Origin: JBFONV01 sp040779335
GTDB lineage: Bacteria; Pseudomonadota; Gammaproteobacteria; Enterobacterales; Alteromonadaceae
Assembly: GCA_040779335.1 (NCBI GenBank)
Contig: JBFONV010000002.1
Location: 124,001 to 188,000 of the forward strand
DNA length: 64,000 nucleotides
Direction: 5' to 3'
The stretch's first letter is position 1. The number at the start of each line of letters is the position of its first letter. The notes under the pieces were generated by a model. The model saw only the letters and a list, made by a program, of their open reading frames with translations. It searched no databases and was not told the origin of the DNA. Made by a program: the position numbers and the translations under genes. Shown here in pieces: positions 41,782-50,829 of the stretch.

Positions 41782-43629
41782 CTATATCGATATTTTGTCA
41801 AGACGTTTACCGCCCCAAACTGCATTTACAACGGTACGAGTACCCACAACAGCAGTAAACATCGACGTTATAATACCGATAGATAAAGTTATCGCGAAGC
41901 CTTTAATAGGCCCAGTCCCTATAGCATATAAGATCAGTGCCGCTATTAACGTAGTAATGTTGGCATCGATAATCGTTGAAAATGCCGCGTCATATCCCTG
42001 ATGGATAGATTGCTGAATTGATTTACCTTCTCTTATTTCTTCACGAATACGCTCAAAAATAAGTACATTGGCATCAACAGCCATACCAACAGTCAATACA
42101 ATACCAGCCATACCAGGTAGCGTAAGCGTTGCACCAGGGATCATTGACATAATGCCAATAATAAGTACTAGGTTAGCCCCTAATGCCAAGTTTGCAACCA
42201 CACCAAAGGCACGATAATAAATCAGCATAAAGATGAACACTAAACCAAAGCCCATCATGATGGCTTGAAAACCCAATTGTACGTTTTCAGCACCTAAGGT
42301 TGGTCCTACCGTGCGTTCTTCAACAATTTGAATAGGCGCAATTAACGCACCTGCACGTAGTAGTAACGCTAAGTTATGCGCTTCTGACTGGCTACCTGCA
42401 CCAGTGATACGAAAGCTTTTTCCTAAACGTGCTTGAATAGTAGCAACACTGATGACTTCTTCAATTTTTTCAAAGACAGTGTTACCTTCACTATCAACAC
42501 GATCGGTTGGCTTGTATTCAATAAATACCGTTGCCATGGGTTTGCCAATCGCATCTTTAGTCGCACTGGAAAACTTACTACCACCAGCAGAATCAAGATC
42601 GATATTAACCTGCGGTCGACTATATTCATCAAAACCAGACGTTGCACCAACGATATGATCACCGGTTAGCATGACACGTTTCTTCAACAAGACCGGCTTA
42701 CCATCACGCTCATATAATAATTGTGAACTTACAGGTACACGACCATTTAAGGCGCTGTTTAAATCACCGTCTTGATCAACCATTCTAAATTCAATGGTCG
42801 CAGTAGCATTAAGAATTTCTTTTGCTTTAGCGGTATCTTGTACACCTGGTAACTCAATAACTATGTGCTTTTGACCTTGGCGTTGTACTAGAGGCTCAGA
42901 CACACCTAATTCGTTAACACGGTTACGAATAATGGTAATGTTTTGCTGTAAGGCATATTCACGAATTTCTTTGAGCTTAAGATCCGTCATTGTCGCTGTT
43001 AGCGTTAATGCATCGGCATCAGTTGTAAATAAGAAATCACGATAACGCTTTTCCAAAAAGCTTTCGCCAGCATCTAAATCTTCAACGTTACGAAAAACCA
43101 CATCAATAGCATTTGTTGATTTTTTTACTGTGCGATAACGAATTTTTTCTCCGCGAAGGTCATTTCTAAAGTCGTCAGCCATACCGTCAACAGCTTTAAC
43201 AATGGCCTCTTTCATATTAACTTCCATCAGAAAGCTAACACCACCACTTAAATCTAAACCTAACTTCATTGGCGTACCACCAATACTTGCTAACCAAGCA
43301 GGAGTCGCTGGCGTTAGATTTAATGCCACAGAAAATTTATCACCTAGTGTACTATCAAGTAAATCACGTGCTTTCAATTGATCTTCGGTACTGCCAAAAC
43401 GCACTAATATCTGGCCGCTTTCGAGCGCCATGCTCGCAAATGAAATTTTATCGTTAGTTAATTGCGTTTTAATCGTGTCTAACGTTTGCGCATTTGCTTC
43501 GACGCCACGTAAACCAGAAACCTGTACCGCTGGATCTTCTGGATATAAATTAGGCACCGCATACAATGCGCCGATGGCAACTATAAATAGCACCATCAGT
43601 GTTTTCCATAATGGATATTTGTTTAACAC
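41782..43629 (-). CDS. secD: Protein translocase subunit SecD
   Basis: The 615-residue protein (E. coli 615) has an N-terminal membrane segment (TLMVLFIVAIGALYAVPNLY), LGLDLSGGVSFLMEV (residues about 123-137), a large periplasmic P1 domain, and a C-terminal cluster of five membrane segments with VGMAVDANVLIFERIREE near residue 510. It works with SecF, YajC and SecYEG. It precedes secF by 12 bp in the queA-tgt-yajC-secD-secF cluster. Confidence 0.97.
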   Translation of the reverse strand: MLNKYPLWKTLMVLFIVAIGALYAVPNLYPEDPAVQVSGLRGVEANAQTLDTIKTQLTNDKISFASMALESGQILVRFGSTEDQLKARDLLDSTLGDKFSVALNLTPATPAWLASIGGTPMKLGLDLSGGVSFLMEVNMKEAIVKAVDGMADDFRNDLRGEKIRYRTVKKSTNAIDVVFRNVEDLDAGESFLEKRYRDFLFTTDADALTLTATMTDLKLKEIREYALQQNITIIRNRVNELGVSEPLVQRQGQKHIVIELPGVQDTAKAKEILNATATIEFRMVDQDGDLNSALNGRVPVSSQLLYERDGKPVLLKKRVMLTGDHIVGATSGFDEYSRPQVNIDLDSAGGSKFSSATKDAIGKPMATVFIEYKPTDRVDSEGNTVFEKIEEVISVATIQARLGKSFRITGAGSQSEAHNLALLLRAGALIAPIQIVEERTVGPTLGAENVQLGFQAIMMGFGLVFIFMLIYYRAFGVVANLALGANLVLIIGIMSMIPGATLTLPGMAGIVLTVGMAVDANVLIFERIREEIREGKSIQQSIHQGYDAAFSTIIDANITTLIAALILYAIGTGPIKGFAITLSIGIITSMFTAVVGTRTVVNAVWGGKRLDKISI

Positions 43630-43708
43630 AAGTTCATCCTGTTCTAATTTATTATTTCTAATTTTTTAATAATCATGCCTATAACAAGCTACCGAATCGG
43701 TAAGTAAG

Positions 43709-44044
43709 TTATAGTGATTTCATTGTGCCTTTGGGTAATACTGCTGAAACAGCCCCTTTTTGTATGGTCACTTCAGTACCTTCGGCAATGCTGATCACAA
43801 TAAAGTCTTTTTCATCAGATACTTTAACTATTTTGCCGACTATTCCGCCTTGCGTTAATACTTCATCGCCTTTTGATAATGCTGACATTAAGTTTTTGTG
43901 CTCTTTTACACGTTTAGCTTGCGGGCGATAGATCATGAAGAAAAATACTAAACCAAAAACTAACAACATGATGATCATTTCCATACCACCGCCTTGTTGT
44001 GCAGGAGCTGCTGCTGCATGCGCTTCACTAATAAATAAACCCAT
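43709..44044 (-). CDS. yajC: Preprotein translocase accessory subunit YajC
   Basis: The 111-residue protein has one membrane segment (MIIMLLVFGLVFFFMIYRPQAKR, residues 24-46) and a cytoplasmic KOW-like domain with GDEVLTQGGIVGKIVKV (residues 62-78). YajC binds SecDF and the holotranslocon. It lies between tgt and secD, as usual in gammaproteobacteria. Confidence 0.96.
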   Translation of the reverse strand: MGLFISEAHAAAAPAQQGGGMEMIIMLLVFGLVFFFMIYRPQAKRVKEHKNLMSALSKGDEVLTQGGIVGKIVKVSDEKDFIVISIAEGTEVTIQKGAVSAVLPKGTMKSL

Positions 44045-44118
44045 AACTTCCTCTATATATTTTTATAAATTATTAATATTGATGGTATTTTCTACCAATT
44101 TATTGTCATATCGAGCCA

Positions 44119-45294
44119 TTAACTCGATGTTTCGTCTTCACTGTCAACACCGTTTAGCGGCGGTACAGGTAAATCTCGTAGCGCATAAAACTCTTCAACA
44201 AAGGCGTCTAATTTACCTTGCTCAATAGCATCGCGCAATCCCTGCATGACACGCTGATAAAAACGTAAGTTATGCAAGGTATTTAACTGCGCACCCAAAA
44301 TTTCATTACATTTGTCTAAATGATGTAAATAGGCACGTGAATAATTTTTACAAGTATAACAATCGCACTCAGGATCTAATGGCCCGGTATCTGTTTTATG
44401 GCGAGCGTTACGAATTTTGATCACGCCATTAGTGACAAACAAATGTCCATTACGTGCGTTTCGTGTTGGCATAACACAATCGAACATGTCGATACCGCGA
44501 CGCACGCCTTCCACTAGGTCTTCAGGCTTACCCACTCCCATCAGATATCGGGGCTTATTATCAGGGATCAAGGGGGTGGTATGATCTAATATGCGGATCA
44601 TATCTTCTTTGGGTTCACCAACAGAGAGACCACCAATCGCGTACCCGTCAAAATCTATCGCTTTAAGCCCAGTTATTGACACTTCGCGTAGATCTTCATA
44701 CATACCACCTTGCACAATACCAAACAACGCTGAAGGGTTATCACCATGAGCATCTTTAGAACGTTGTGCCCAGCGTAATGATAATTCCATCGACTCTTTA
44801 GACTCCTGATGGCTCGCTGGATATGGCGTGCACTCGTCAAATATCATAACAATATCAGAGCCCAAGCTGCGCTGAACTTCCATCGAACGCTCTGGGGTAA
44901 GCATAATTTTTTCACCATTGACGGGAGAACTAAACTTCACCCCTTCTTCGGTAATTTTACGCATAGCGCCTAAGCTAAATACTTGAAAACCACCTGAATC
45001 GGTCAGAATTGGCTTATCCCAGTTGATAAAATCGTGAAGATCGCCATGCTGTTCAATAATATCGGTACCTGGACGTAACATTAAATGAAAGGTGTTACCC
45101 AATAAAATTTCCGCGCCAGTCTTAGCAACTTCTTCAGTTTTCATACCTTTGACTGTGCCATAGGTACCCACAGGCATAAATGCGGGGGTTTCGACAGTGC
45201 CACGATCAAATGTTAATCGACCACGACGGGCTTTACCGTCAGTATTGATCAACTCATATTTCATCGGGTTTCTTTGGTCAGTATTTTTACTCAT
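44119..45294 (-). CDS. tgt: Queuine tRNA-ribosyltransferase
   Basis: The 391-residue enzyme has the active-site strings ILTDSGGFQVFSLG near residue 103 (with the first catalytic Asp), GYAIGGLSVGEPKEDM near residue 230 and the zinc site CDCYTCKNYSRAYLHHL. It exchanges guanine at position 34 of Asp, Asn, His and Tyr tRNAs for preQ1. The start is ATG 45294 with a GAAGGA ribosome site; an internal ATG at 45264 has none. It lies 116 bp after queA, the next enzyme of the queuosine pathway. Confidence 0.96.
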   Translation of the reverse strand: MSKNTDQRNPMKYELINTDGKARRGRLTFDRGTVETPAFMPVGTYGTVKGMKTEEVAKTGAEILLGNTFHLMLRPGTDIIEQHGDLHDFINWDKPILTDSGGFQVFSLGAMRKITEEGVKFSSPVNGEKIMLTPERSMEVQRSLGSDIVMIFDECTPYPASHQESKESMELSLRWAQRSKDAHGDNPSALFGIVQGGMYEDLREVSITGLKAIDFDGYAIGGLSVGEPKEDMIRILDHTTPLIPDNKPRYLMGVGKPEDLVEGVRRGIDMFDCVMPTRNARNGHLFVTNGVIKIRNARHKTDTGPLDPECDCYTCKNYSRAYLHHLDKCNEILGAQLNTLHNLRFYQRVMQGLRDAIEQGKLDAFVEEFYALRDLPVPPLNGVDSEDETSS

Positions 45295-45410
45295 AATATT
45301 CCTTCGCCCACCAGCGAAACAGGCTGGCAGCTGTTAAAAGAATAAGTTAACGCACTTATTCTCGTCGTATTGCAGCGTCTAATTACCCTGCACGTTAATT
45401 TAATTACTCA

Positions 45411-46481
45411 TTATTCAGTATTTTTTACGTCTTGTTTAGCCTGTTGCCGAGTTAAGAACATGGCATCACCATAACTGAAAAATCGATATTTTTCGGCGAC
45501 AGCTTCTTGATAAGCCCGCTTAATATGATCAAAACCAGCAAAGGCGCTGACCAACATTAACAAGGTTGATTCGGACAAATGAAAGTTAGTGATCAAAGCG
45601 TCAATTAACTGAAATTCATACCCTGGGGTGATAAATATATCGGTATCACCATAGAACTCTGTTAATGATGTATTATTTTTTAGTGCAGATTGCGCGGCAC
45701 TTTCCAATGACCTTACCGACGTAGTACCAACAGCAATGACACGTCCGCCTTGTTGTTTTGTTGACAAGATTTGATCAACAACCGATTGCGGCACTTCAAC
45801 GTACTCAGCATGCATAATATGATCGGCTATTTCATCAACGCGCACTGGTTGAAAAGTTCCCGCTCCAACATGCAAAGTGATAAAAGCAAGTTCAACACCT
45901 TTTGCTTTTAATTGCTCAAGTAATGCTTCGTCAAAATGCAAGCCTGCGGTAGGTGCAGCAACTGCGCCTGGTTTTTCATTATAAACTGTTTGATATCGCT
46001 CACGGTCACTCGACTCATCAGGTCGGTCAATATAAGGTGGTAACGGCATATGGCCAATATCTTCTAATACCGACAGCACAGATTGATCGCCGTGTACTTC
46101 TATTTCAAATAATGCGTCATGGCGGGCGACCATAGTGGCATGCACTTTACCTTCAAGTAACAGCTTAGCACCAACTTTGGGAGCTTTACTGGCGCGAACA
46201 TGTGCGAGTACTCGGTGTTCATCAAGTAAACGTTCTACCAATACTTCAATTTGACCGCCACTTTCTTTTTGGCCGAACATCCGCGCCGGAATAACACGGG
46301 TGTTGTTAAACACCAATAAGTCACCCGGCATGATTTTATCGACAATATCAGTGAAGTTGAGGTGTTCAATTTGACCACTACAGCCATCAAGCGCCATTAA
46401 ACGGCTCGCCGTTCGTTCCGCTTTAGGGTAACGAGCTATAAGCTCTTCGGGTAAATCAAAAGAAAAGTCTGCTACACGCAT
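45411..46481 (-). CDS. queA: S-adenosylmethionine:tRNA ribosyltransferase-isomerase
   Basis: The 356-residue protein begins MRVADFSFDLPEELIARYP and carries the family signatures LLVFNNTRVIPARMFG, TAGLHFDEALLEQL and ITLHVGAGTFQPVR (residues about 200-213). It transfers the ribosyl part of AdoMet to preQ1 in tRNA, giving epoxyqueuosine. It is the first gene of the queA-tgt-yajC-secD-secF cluster, with a promoter just upstream. Confidence 0.96.
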   Translation of the reverse strand: MRVADFSFDLPEELIARYPKAERTASRLMALDGCSGQIEHLNFTDIVDKIMPGDLLVFNNTRVIPARMFGQKESGGQIEVLVERLLDEHRVLAHVRASKAPKVGAKLLLEGKVHATMVARHDALFEIEVHGDQSVLSVLEDIGHMPLPPYIDRPDESSDRERYQTVYNEKPGAVAAPTAGLHFDEALLEQLKAKGVELAFITLHVGAGTFQPVRVDEIADHIMHAEYVEVPQSVVDQILSTKQQGGRVIAVGTTSVRSLESAAQSALKNNTSLTEFYGDTDIFITPGYEFQLIDALITNFHLSESTLLMLVSAFAGFDHIKRAYQEAVAEKYRFFSYGDAMFLTRQQAKQDVKNTE

Positions 46482-46501
46482 GAAAATTACAAAATTCGAC
46501 C

Positions 46502-46530
46502 ATTATAAAAGCGCGCTAGTCTAGTGCCGA
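46502..46530 (-). promoter_or_regulatory. Promoter of queA
   Basis: On the minus strand -35 TCGGCA (46525-46530) and -10 TATAAT (46502-46507) are separated by 17 bp, about 20 bp before the start codon. The -10 is perfect and the -35 matches the consensus at 4 of 6. Confidence 0.6.
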
Positions 46531-46752
46531 GCGCCCGAAATTTCAAGTTAAAAGTGTTTTTTCACGCTTTTTACAGGGCGTTTTAACCCGTAAAATCAGC
46601 CCTAAATATCATTTTGTTTTCAATTAATATAATGGTATTGCTGACATCTTGTTGATTCAGTTCATTTATGCTGACCATTCACTATAAAATTGCCCCACAA
46701 AAGTAAAAATATGTTGTATGCTCAGTTCATGACTTGTTGACGAAAAATCGCT

Positions 46753-48480
46753 ATGAAAAACCTTGCTTACGCCTTAGCCAAAACCATCCTGAATGGATTT
46801 GAGCGACATATCTATTTGTTTAGTGAAATAACACTTTCTGCTAAACAGCGGTTTGAGCAATGTCAGTGGGCCGAAGTGCAAGCCGCCGCGAAAGCGCGTA
46901 CCGACTTTTATGAGCTGAGGGTGCAAGAAACATTGTCCACCATTAAGCAAGACTTTCGCATCACTGCGTTAGATAACAACCTATGGCAAGCCGTTAAAGC
47001 CGCTTACGTCGATTTATTATCAACACATTTACAACCTGAACTCGCAGAAAGTTATTTTAATTCAGTATTTTGTCAGTTGTTTGAACGCAAGTACTATCAC
47101 AATGCCTACATTTTCGTCGAAAGTACCGTGAGTCGATTTGAGAATGAACCAACACCCGATATTTATCAATCTTATCGCCCGGCAGAAAAAGGGCTGTCGC
47201 AAACCATTGAAGAAATAATGCAGGCCCATCAAGTCGATGTTCCTTATGAAAATCTGCAACGTGATATTGATATTTTGATCAGTGCCTTTAGACGTAAAGC
47301 ACAAAAAACCCGCTTCAAACTCGAAGATTTACAATTCGATATTCTAAACTCAACTTTTTATCGCAATAAGGGTGCGTATATTATTGGACGAGTCCTTTCA
47401 CCTGCCGGTGAAACGCCCTTCATCGTTGCCGTACTCAATAACGAAAAAGGCGGTTTATACATTGACGCGCTGCTAACTGACAGTGAAAGCATGGCGGTTG
47501 TTTTTGGTTTTGCTCGCGCATACTTCTTTGTCGATTGTCAGCACCCTCATGCTTTAGTAAGCTTTTTAAAACGTTTGATCCCACATAAAACCAAGGCAGA
47601 CCTTTACTCGGCTATCGGCTTTCATAAGCAAGGTAAAACGCAGTTTTATAGAGATTTTTTAAATCATTTGGCGACCAGCGATGACAAACTTGAATTGGCG
47701 GCGGGGATCAAAGGCATGGTCATGTCGGTGTTTACCTTACCGTCTTACCCTTATGTATTTAAAATCATCAAGGATAAATTTTCCCCTAGTAAAAACGTCA
47801 CCAAGAAAGATGTTAAAGCTAAATATCGACTGGTGAAGTTACACGATCGCGTTGGTCGCATGGCCGACACCATGGAATATTCAGAAGTCGCATTTCCTAA
47901 AGATAGATTTTCCGATGAATTACTCGAAGAGCTCACCACGGTTGCACCGTCACTGATAAGATTTGAAGACGATCTCATCATTATCGCGCACATGTATATT
48001 GAACGCCGAATGAATCCCCTTAACCTTTATTTGGCTAAAGCCAGTGATGAAGAAATTAATGAAGCGATTTTCGGTTATGGTCAGGCCATTAAACAGTTGA
48101 TCGCAGCCAATATATTTCCAGGGGACATGTTACTCAAAAATTTCGGGGTTACTCGCCACGGTCGTGTAATATTTTATGACTATGACGAAATCACCTACAT
48201 GAATGAAGTGAATTTTCGCGTAAAACCTATTCCGAGAACCGAAGAACAAATCTACGCCGCTGAACCTTGGTATTCGGTGGATCCCGGCGACGTTTTTCCA
48301 GAGGAATTGGCGACATTTGCCTTAGCTAACCCTAAATATAGAAAAGCATTTTTGGAACATCACGCTGACTTACTCGATGCTTCCTATTGGCAACAATGTC
48401 AAAAAAATGTAGCGGCAGGTATTTATGAGAATGTTTTCCCTTATCCCGACAATTTGCGCTTTTGTAACGCCTATAGTTAA
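46753..48480 (+). CDS. aceK: Isocitrate dehydrogenase kinase/phosphatase
   Basis: The 575-residue protein is a full-length AceK (E. coli 578). It shows the nucleotide loop AAGIKGMVMSVFTLPSYPYVFKIIKDKF near residue 320-345, the catalytic-loop region GDMLLKNFGVTRHGRVIFYDYDEI (about 456-479), and the tail PYPDNLRFCNAY. It adds and removes phosphate on isocitrate dehydrogenase, switching carbon between the TCA cycle and the glyoxylate shunt. Here aceA and aceB are not nearby, unlike in E. coli. It is a single gene. Confidence 0.95.
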   Translation: MKNLAYALAKTILNGFERHIYLFSEITLSAKQRFEQCQWAEVQAAAKARTDFYELRVQETLSTIKQDFRITALDNNLWQAVKAAYVDLLSTHLQPELAESYFNSVFCQLFERKYYHNAYIFVESTVSRFENEPTPDIYQSYRPAEKGLSQTIEEIMQAHQVDVPYENLQRDIDILISAFRRKAQKTRFKLEDLQFDILNSTFYRNKGAYIIGRVLSPAGETPFIVAVLNNEKGGLYIDALLTDSESMAVVFGFARAYFFVDCQHPHALVSFLKRLIPHKTKADLYSAIGFHKQGKTQFYRDFLNHLATSDDKLELAAGIKGMVMSVFTLPSYPYVFKIIKDKFSPSKNVTKKDVKAKYRLVKLHDRVGRMADTMEYSEVAFPKDRFSDELLEELTTVAPSLIRFEDDLIIIAHMYIERRMNPLNLYLAKASDEEINEAIFGYGQAIKQLIAANIFPGDMLLKNFGVTRHGRVIFYDYDEITYMNEVNFRVKPIPRTEEQIYAAEPWYSVDPGDVFPEELATFALANPKYRKAFLEHHADLLDASYWQQCQKNVAAGIYENVFPYPDNLRFCNAYS

Positions 48481-48603
48481 CAGCGCTTGCCGCAAGGTAA
48501 CAAAAAAGCGGTATTAACGAGGTATATTTTGCACTAAATGATGGTCAACAATCACAGTACTTGTCGATTATTTAAGCGAACAACCAAGAATTGTACATTT
48601 ACG

Positions 48604-48632
48604 CTTTACCTTTAGAATTGCTTGGGTATAAT
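48604..48632 (+). promoter_or_regulatory. Promoter of the tRNA-Trp gene
   Basis: A perfect -10 TATAAT (48627-48632) lies 13 bp before the tRNA 5' end, with a weak -35 CTTTAC (48604-48609) at 17 bp. Confidence 0.55.
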
Positions 48633-48645
48633 TCTTCTCCGTTGC

Positions 48646-48722
48646 AGGGGTATAGTTCCAATTGGTAGAACAGCGGTCTCCAAAACCGACGGTTGGGAGT
48701 TCGAATCTCTCTACCCCTGCCA
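48646..48722 (+). tRNA. trpT: tRNA-Trp (anticodon CCA)
   Basis: The 77-base gene folds as a cloverleaf: acceptor arms AGGGGTA and TACCCCT, D-arm with AATTGGTAGAAC, an anticodon loop CTCCAAA with CCA, a T-arm with GGGAGTTCGAATCTCTC, discriminator G719-position and an encoded 3' CCA at 48720-48722. The sequence is very close to E. coli tRNA-Trp. It is a lone tRNA followed by a T-run. Confidence 0.96.
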
Positions 48723-48821
48723 TCTTTTTTACCAATCATTCTCTTTCCCTATTTTAGTTATTTAATAATTCTGTCATTATTCTATTTTCGTTATTAATGT
48801 AAAACGTAATTCTGGTGTCAA

Positions 48822-49193
48822 ATGGCCGTTAGCGAACGACAATTTAATCTGCTAAAAGAAATGGGAATCCCGTTGTGGCAAACGCGTTCGTCATCGGTTG
48901 CAAAGCACGATGCACAACAAGAAGATGCCAACTCACTGACCATCAATTTTGCCACGTTAAGCAAAAACCAACTGTTTATTGATATTCTAAGCAGCATTAA
49001 TCTCTCTATTGGTGAAGTCAGCTGCGACCATAACTGTCTAAATTTAGGCTTGTTTAATTGGGTTTTTAGCGCATCGCCCGATGTTACTTTATACAATAAT
49101 GTCTTAACCACCCCAAGTTTAGATGAACTTGCGCAATCGCCTCAGCTAAAATCATTACTGTGGCAGAATATTTGTGAATACAAAATCTCATGA
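48822..49193 (+). CDS. holD: DNA polymerase III psi subunit HolD
   Basis: The 123-residue protein begins with the conserved N-terminal peptide RQFNLLKEMGIPLWQTRS, which in E. coli psi (137 residues) binds chi and connects it to the clamp loader. The rest is weakly conserved, as usual. Overlap of its stop with the ATG of rimI (ATGA) and the holD-rimI order are typical of gammaproteobacteria and support the call. Confidence 0.9.
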   Translation: MAVSERQFNLLKEMGIPLWQTRSSSVAKHDAQQEDANSLTINFATLSKNQLFIDILSSINLSIGEVSCDHNCLNLGLFNWVFSASPDVTLYNNVLTTPSLDELAQSPQLKSLLWQNICEYKIS

Positions 49194-49633
49194 CCTTATC
49201 GTTTGACCCTATTACACTTGATGATGTAGAAACGCTGATGACAATCGAAAACGCTTGTCATTCACACCCGTGGACTGAAAACACTTTTCGCAGCTGCATT
49301 GGCGGACGTTATTTTGGTCAATTAGCCAAAAGTGATGCTGATATTGTCGGTTTTTATATCGGTGAACATGTCGCCGGTGAAGCAACGCTAATGGATATTT
49401 GTGTTGCTCCCAACACGCAAGGCAAAGGCTACGGTAAACAACTGTTAACCGAATTTTTAGCTCAGGCAAAAACCTTAGGTGCAGAAAAAATATGGCTGGA
49501 GGTGCGCGCGAAAAACATTAGCGCACAAATGTTATACATTAACCATGGTTTTGTCGAAACGGGCCGTCGTACCGGATATTATCCCAGTACAATAGGTTAT
49601 GAAGATGCCATAGTGATGTGCCTAAGCTGTTAG
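49190..49633 (+). CDS. rimI: Ribosomal protein bS18 N-terminal alanine acetyltransferase
   Basis: The 147-residue GNAT enzyme has the acetyl-CoA loop DICVAPNTQGKGYGKQLLTEF (residues about 66-86) and the RimI signature WLEVRAKNISAQMLYINHGFVETGRRTGYY. It acetylates the N-terminal alanine of ribosomal protein bS18. It overlaps holD by 4 bp, so the two are translationally coupled. Confidence 0.94.
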   Translation: MTLSFDPITLDDVETLMTIENACHSHPWTENTFRSCIGGRYFGQLAKSDADIVGFYIGEHVAGEATLMDICVAPNTQGKGYGKQLLTEFLAQAKTLGAEKIWLEVRAKNISAQMLYINHGFVETGRRTGYYPSTIGYEDAIVMCLSC

Positions 49634-49670
49634 AAAACATAGCCTCCGACACTCCCTTATATCCCAAATA

Positions 49671-50513
49671 TTACTGACTTAAATCTAGCCACAACTCTTG
49701 GCGTTTAAGTGGGGTTTTATCTGACAAGTATGGGTTTTCCAATTGAAAAATTCGACGTTTTTGTTGACGAAATTTAGTAATAACCCCGCCATAGTGCTCC
49801 ATAAATAGTCGATCGAAACTGCCATCTGCAAGTGCTTGTTCTAACCCCATTTTAATATCTTGAGCAAGTGCTACATTGTCTTTGTTGACGTAATAATAGA
49901 AAGCAGTTGGATAGTAAATTAACACATACGGATCAATGGTGATATTGAGGTCTTTATGTGCAGATAGATTAGCCTCTATCTCAATGACTGAACGTGGGAA
50001 ATAATCAAAACGCTTTTTCTCTAACATAGCATACAAGCCTTCGCTACTGCTGCCCTTCTGCACTTTGATACCGTTACTTTCCAAGACTTTAGTATCTGAC
50101 CAAGTGTGAAACTGTCCAGGTACAAGTCGTCTAAATTGCTCCATAGTCACTACTTCTGCAAACATATTTTCTTGAGATTTATGCACTAAAGGGATCCGCC
50201 AGCCATTTAACCCTTTTAATAAAGGAAATCTGATTGGTAGGGCAATGTGTTCACGGTCAAGCGTAGAACCGCCCATCACCACATCAATGCCCTCCCCTTT
50301 AGTCATGATCTCAAAATCTCGGTATTTAGGTAAATACTGACCAAAGGCGCTCAATTGATAATCTTTGTCTTTAGCGTAAGCTAAAATATGATGCAGTAAT
50401 TGCACGTAATAATCTTGGCGTTGTTCACCATGATAAACAACATCGGTCGCATATGTCTGCCAAGTGACTAATGACGCGATAAGTAACCCAAATACATTGC
50501 AAAACATTCTCAT
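49671..50513 (-). CDS. Periplasmic amino-acid-binding-like protein, orphan
   Basis: The 280-residue protein has a signal peptide (MRMFCNVFGLLIASLVTWQTYA) and the layout of an SBP_bac_3 binding protein: QYLPKYRDFEIMTKGEGIDV near the N-terminus, a central hinge, and LEQALADGSFDRLFMEHYGG near the C-terminus. No permease or ATPase adjoins it. Such orphan proteins in Alteromonadales may bind a ligand for a distant transporter or act as sensors; the ligand cannot be read. It is convergent with rimI, 37 bp away. Confidence 0.75.
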   Translation of the reverse strand: MRMFCNVFGLLIASLVTWQTYATDVVYHGEQRQDYYVQLLHHILAYAKDKDYQLSAFGQYLPKYRDFEIMTKGEGIDVVMGGSTLDREHIALPIRFPLLKGLNGWRIPLVHKSQENMFAEVVTMEQFRRLVPGQFHTWSDTKVLESNGIKVQKGSSSEGLYAMLEKKRFDYFPRSVIEIEANLSAHKDLNITIDPYVLIYYPTAFYYYVNKDNVALAQDIKMGLEQALADGSFDRLFMEHYGGVITKFRQQKRRIFQLENPYLSDKTPLKRQELWLDLSQ

Positions 50514-50829
50514 GCTAAATTTTTTATTTCCTACAATTGAAAATTGCCCCTAACCAGTAAAAGGAGAATTAAGCACTATAAGTGCTATCTGACCTCCGTA
50601 AGGTTAATATACTATTAACGAAGAGTGTTGCCAAAAGCTAATCTATTCTAACTTAGGAGCTATTGATCTTTAGTTTTATTTAAAATGTGAAAGATCATCA
50701 GACTCTAATAACTTTTTTTATAAATTGAAGATTAGTTGCTGCCCTCTTTCGCGCTTTTCGCTATAATGTCGCGCTTAAAATTTTATTTACATTTATTTTT
50801 CATCTCTCAGCGTTTAACAGGTAACCAGC
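50514..50829. other. Divergent intergenic region before prfC
   Basis: 316 bp without genes. It has a palindrome AGCACT-ATA-AGTGCT at 50572-50586 and a perfect -10 TATAAT at 50762-50767 for prfC, followed by a GC-rich GTCGCGC; no good -35 is seen. Confidence 0.45.
50762..50767 (+). promoter_or_regulatory. -10 element of prfC
   Basis: TATAAT, 62 bp before the start codon, in the context GCTATAATGTCGCGC. The -35 is not clear. Confidence 0.45.
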